Part shown: piece after piece, positions 4,797 through 5,692 of the stretch
Layout: each line of letters opens with the position of its first letter
Numbering within the stretch: position 1 is the stretch's first letter
NCBI GenBank assembly: GCA_022561525.1
Contig: JADFRB010000151.1
Location: forward strand, 1 to 5,692
DNA length: 5,692 nt
Direction: 5' to 3'
Source of the DNA: Nitrospinota bacterium
GTDB taxonomy: Bacteria; Nitrospirota; Nitrospiria; Nitrospirales; UBA8639
Position numbers and translations under genes: made by a program
Notes under the pieces: generated by a model
What the model saw: only the letters and a program-made list of their open reading frames with translations
Told to the model about the DNA's origin: nothing
Databases searched by the model: none

Positions 4797-5692
4797 ATGG
4801 ACAGATTAACTATCAGCAAAGTGGCCAACATAGCTGAGGTTGGGGTGGAAACGGTTCGGTTTTACTACCGCAAGGGCCTCATTAAACAACCGGCAAAACC
4901 TGTCTCAGGAGCCTTTCGGGTCTATCCTCTTGAAACCGTGCAGCGTATCCGCTTCATTCGGCAAGCCCAGGAACTGGGGTTCTCACTGCGTGAGGTAAAA
5001 GACCTGCTTGCCCTTCGGGCTATCCCTTCATCGGACTGTTCCGAGGTCCGTACCCAGGCTCAAATAAAGCTCGATGAGGTGAACCGGAAGATCGGACAGT
5101 TGAAGCGCATGCGGACGGCACTGGACCAGTTGATCGCCGCCTGTCCCGGTAAAGGAGCACTTCAGGCCTGTTCAATCATGGAAGCGATGATGGGCACGGA
5201 AATCCAAACACCAACAAAAAAGAAAGGGAAAAAAGTAGGCGGATTAAGGTTCAAAGGTAAAGGATGGTTCAAAACTTTTTCATATAATCAATCTGGATTC
5301 AAGCTAATCGAAACAAACAAGAGACACAACATCCTCCATTTATCCAAGATAGGTGATATTCCAATAAGATGTCATAGAAACATAGAAGGTAAAATAAAAC
5401 AGATTACAATAAAAAAAATGGCTTCAGGAAACTGGTTTGCTTCTGTTGTAGAAGAAAGAAAAGAAATAATAAAACCGCAACCGATAAATAAGGTTGTAGG
5501 AATTGATTTGGGTCTTACCGATTTTGTATATGACAGTGATAATAACAAAACAGAAAATCCAAGACATCTTAAGAAGCAAGCAGAGAAGTTAGCATATCTT
5601 CAAAGAAGAATGTCAAAAAAGAAGAAGAAAAGCAACAACAGAAATAAATCCAGAATCAGATTGGCAAGACAATATGAAAAACTTGTAAATAC
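4797..5692 (+). CDS. Hg(II)-type MerR regulator fused in frame to a TnpB-like protein (partial at right edge)
   Basis: One frame of 298 codons, open to the window end. Residues 1-137 are a full MerR: HTH LTISKVANIAEVGVETVRFY (4-23), wing, RQAQELGFSLREVKDLL (55-71), dimer helix, and metal cysteines C81, C116 and C125 with the exact 35 and 9 spacing of Tn21/Tn501 MerR Cys82/117/126. From about residue 141 it becomes TnpB: basic KKKGKKVGGLRFKGKGWFKT, the FSYNQSGFKL and LSKIGDIPIRCHRNIEGKIK segments of the WED-like region, then RuvC-I VVGIDLGLTDF with catalytic Asp237, and the basic RRMSKKKKKSNNRNKSRIRL helix. The first 90 or so residues of a usual TnpB are missing; RuvC-II, RuvC-III and the zinc ribbon would lie beyond the edge. 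Base use changes sharply: about 63% G+C at 5101-5160, about 32% at 5401-5460, with AGA replacing CGN arginine codons. A recent fusion, a deletion join or an assembly chimera are all possible; MerR and TnpB identities are firm. Confidence 0.88.
   Translation, partial: MDRLTISKVANIAEVGVETVRFYYRKGLIKQPAKPVSGAFRVYPLETVQRIRFIRQAQELGFSLREVKDLLALRAIPSSDCSEVRTQAQIKLDEVNRKIGQLKRMRTALDQLIAACPGKGALQACSIMEAMMGTEIQTPTKKKGKKVGGLRFKGKGWFKTFSYNQSGFKLIETNKRHNILHLSKIGDIPIRCHRNIEGKIKQITIKKMASGNWFASVVEERKEIIKPQPINKVVGIDLGLTDFVYDSDNNKTENPRHLKKQAEKLAYLQRRMSKKKKKSNNRNKSRIRLARQYEKLVN
5217..5692 (+). mobile_element. tnpB: 5'-truncated tnpB of an IS200/IS605 or IS607-type element
   Basis: The AT-rich segment encoding the TnpB part. 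TnpB is an RNA-guided nuclease of IS200/IS605 and IS607 elements and a relative of Cas12. Similarity starts inside the protein (at the RFKGKG motif), so the left end of the insertion sequence and the TnpB N-terminus are lost at the junction near 5200-5217. The right end lies outside the window, so neither the end hairpin nor the guide-RNA (omega RNA) region can be checked. Confidence 0.8.

Noticed and set aside
4797..5692. The MerR-TnpB ORF as an IS607 serine recombinase, which also carries a MerR-like HTH
   Set aside because: No resolvase catalytic domain is present. The N-terminal part has the full MerR dimer helix and the metal cysteine triad, and the C-terminal part is RuvC/TnpB.

Overview
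The window is bacterial accessory DNA built around a mercury/heavy-metal locus. Gene content (MerT, MerP, two MerR-type regulators, a DsrE-like protein, a carboxymuconolactone decarboxylase (CMD) protein and a PAS/sigma-54 activator) fits a Gram-negative-type bacterium. A Nitrospirota- or Deltaproteobacteria-like host is a loose guess from gene style, not a demonstrated assignment.

Layout. (1) Positions 1-226: an AT-rich, minus-strand reading frame open at the left edge. It is built on a repeat of about 11 nt whose in-frame stop codons have been removed. (2) 253-3907: a minus-strand gene series, read from right to left: small Cys-rich membrane protein, MerT, MerP, CMD/AhpD-like protein, periplasmic DsrE-like protein, and a PAS-AAA+ sigma-54 activator that ends abruptly before its DNA-binding domain. 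(3) 3908-4037: a divergent control region with a MerR-type promoter (19-bp spacer with a perfect 7-1-7 dyad) facing the minus-strand genes. (4) 4038-4436: a plus-strand MerR regulator. (5) 4437-4744: no convincing gene, but a 131-bp element bounded by perfect 16-bp inverted repeats. (6) 4745-4776: a textbook mercury operator (CCGTAC-N4-GTACGG) in a TTGACT/TACAGT promoter with a 20-bp spacer. (7) 4797-window end: a second, canonical Hg(II)-type MerR whose frame runs without a stop into the middle and RuvC-I part of a TnpB protein (IS200/IS605/IS607-type, ancestor of Cas12).

Working model. MerR-1 senses a divalent metal, probably Hg(II), and opens the promoter for the membrane protein/MerT/MerP genes. 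The periplasmic MerP binds the ion by its CASC motif and passes it to MerT. No mercuric reductase (MerA) is visible. The thiol-type CMD and DsrE-like proteins may handle the metal or its redox consequences, but that is inference. The second MerR would be autoregulated from its own operator, and transcription would run into the TnpB part.

The most notable items are the in-frame MerR-TnpB fusion, the frame-rotating repeat ORF at the left edge, and the mer locus with unusual accessory genes and no merA. Both window edges show a sharp fall in G+C exactly where a gene is truncated or fused. Recent rearrangement or assembly chimerism must therefore be excluded before biology is built on the fusion.
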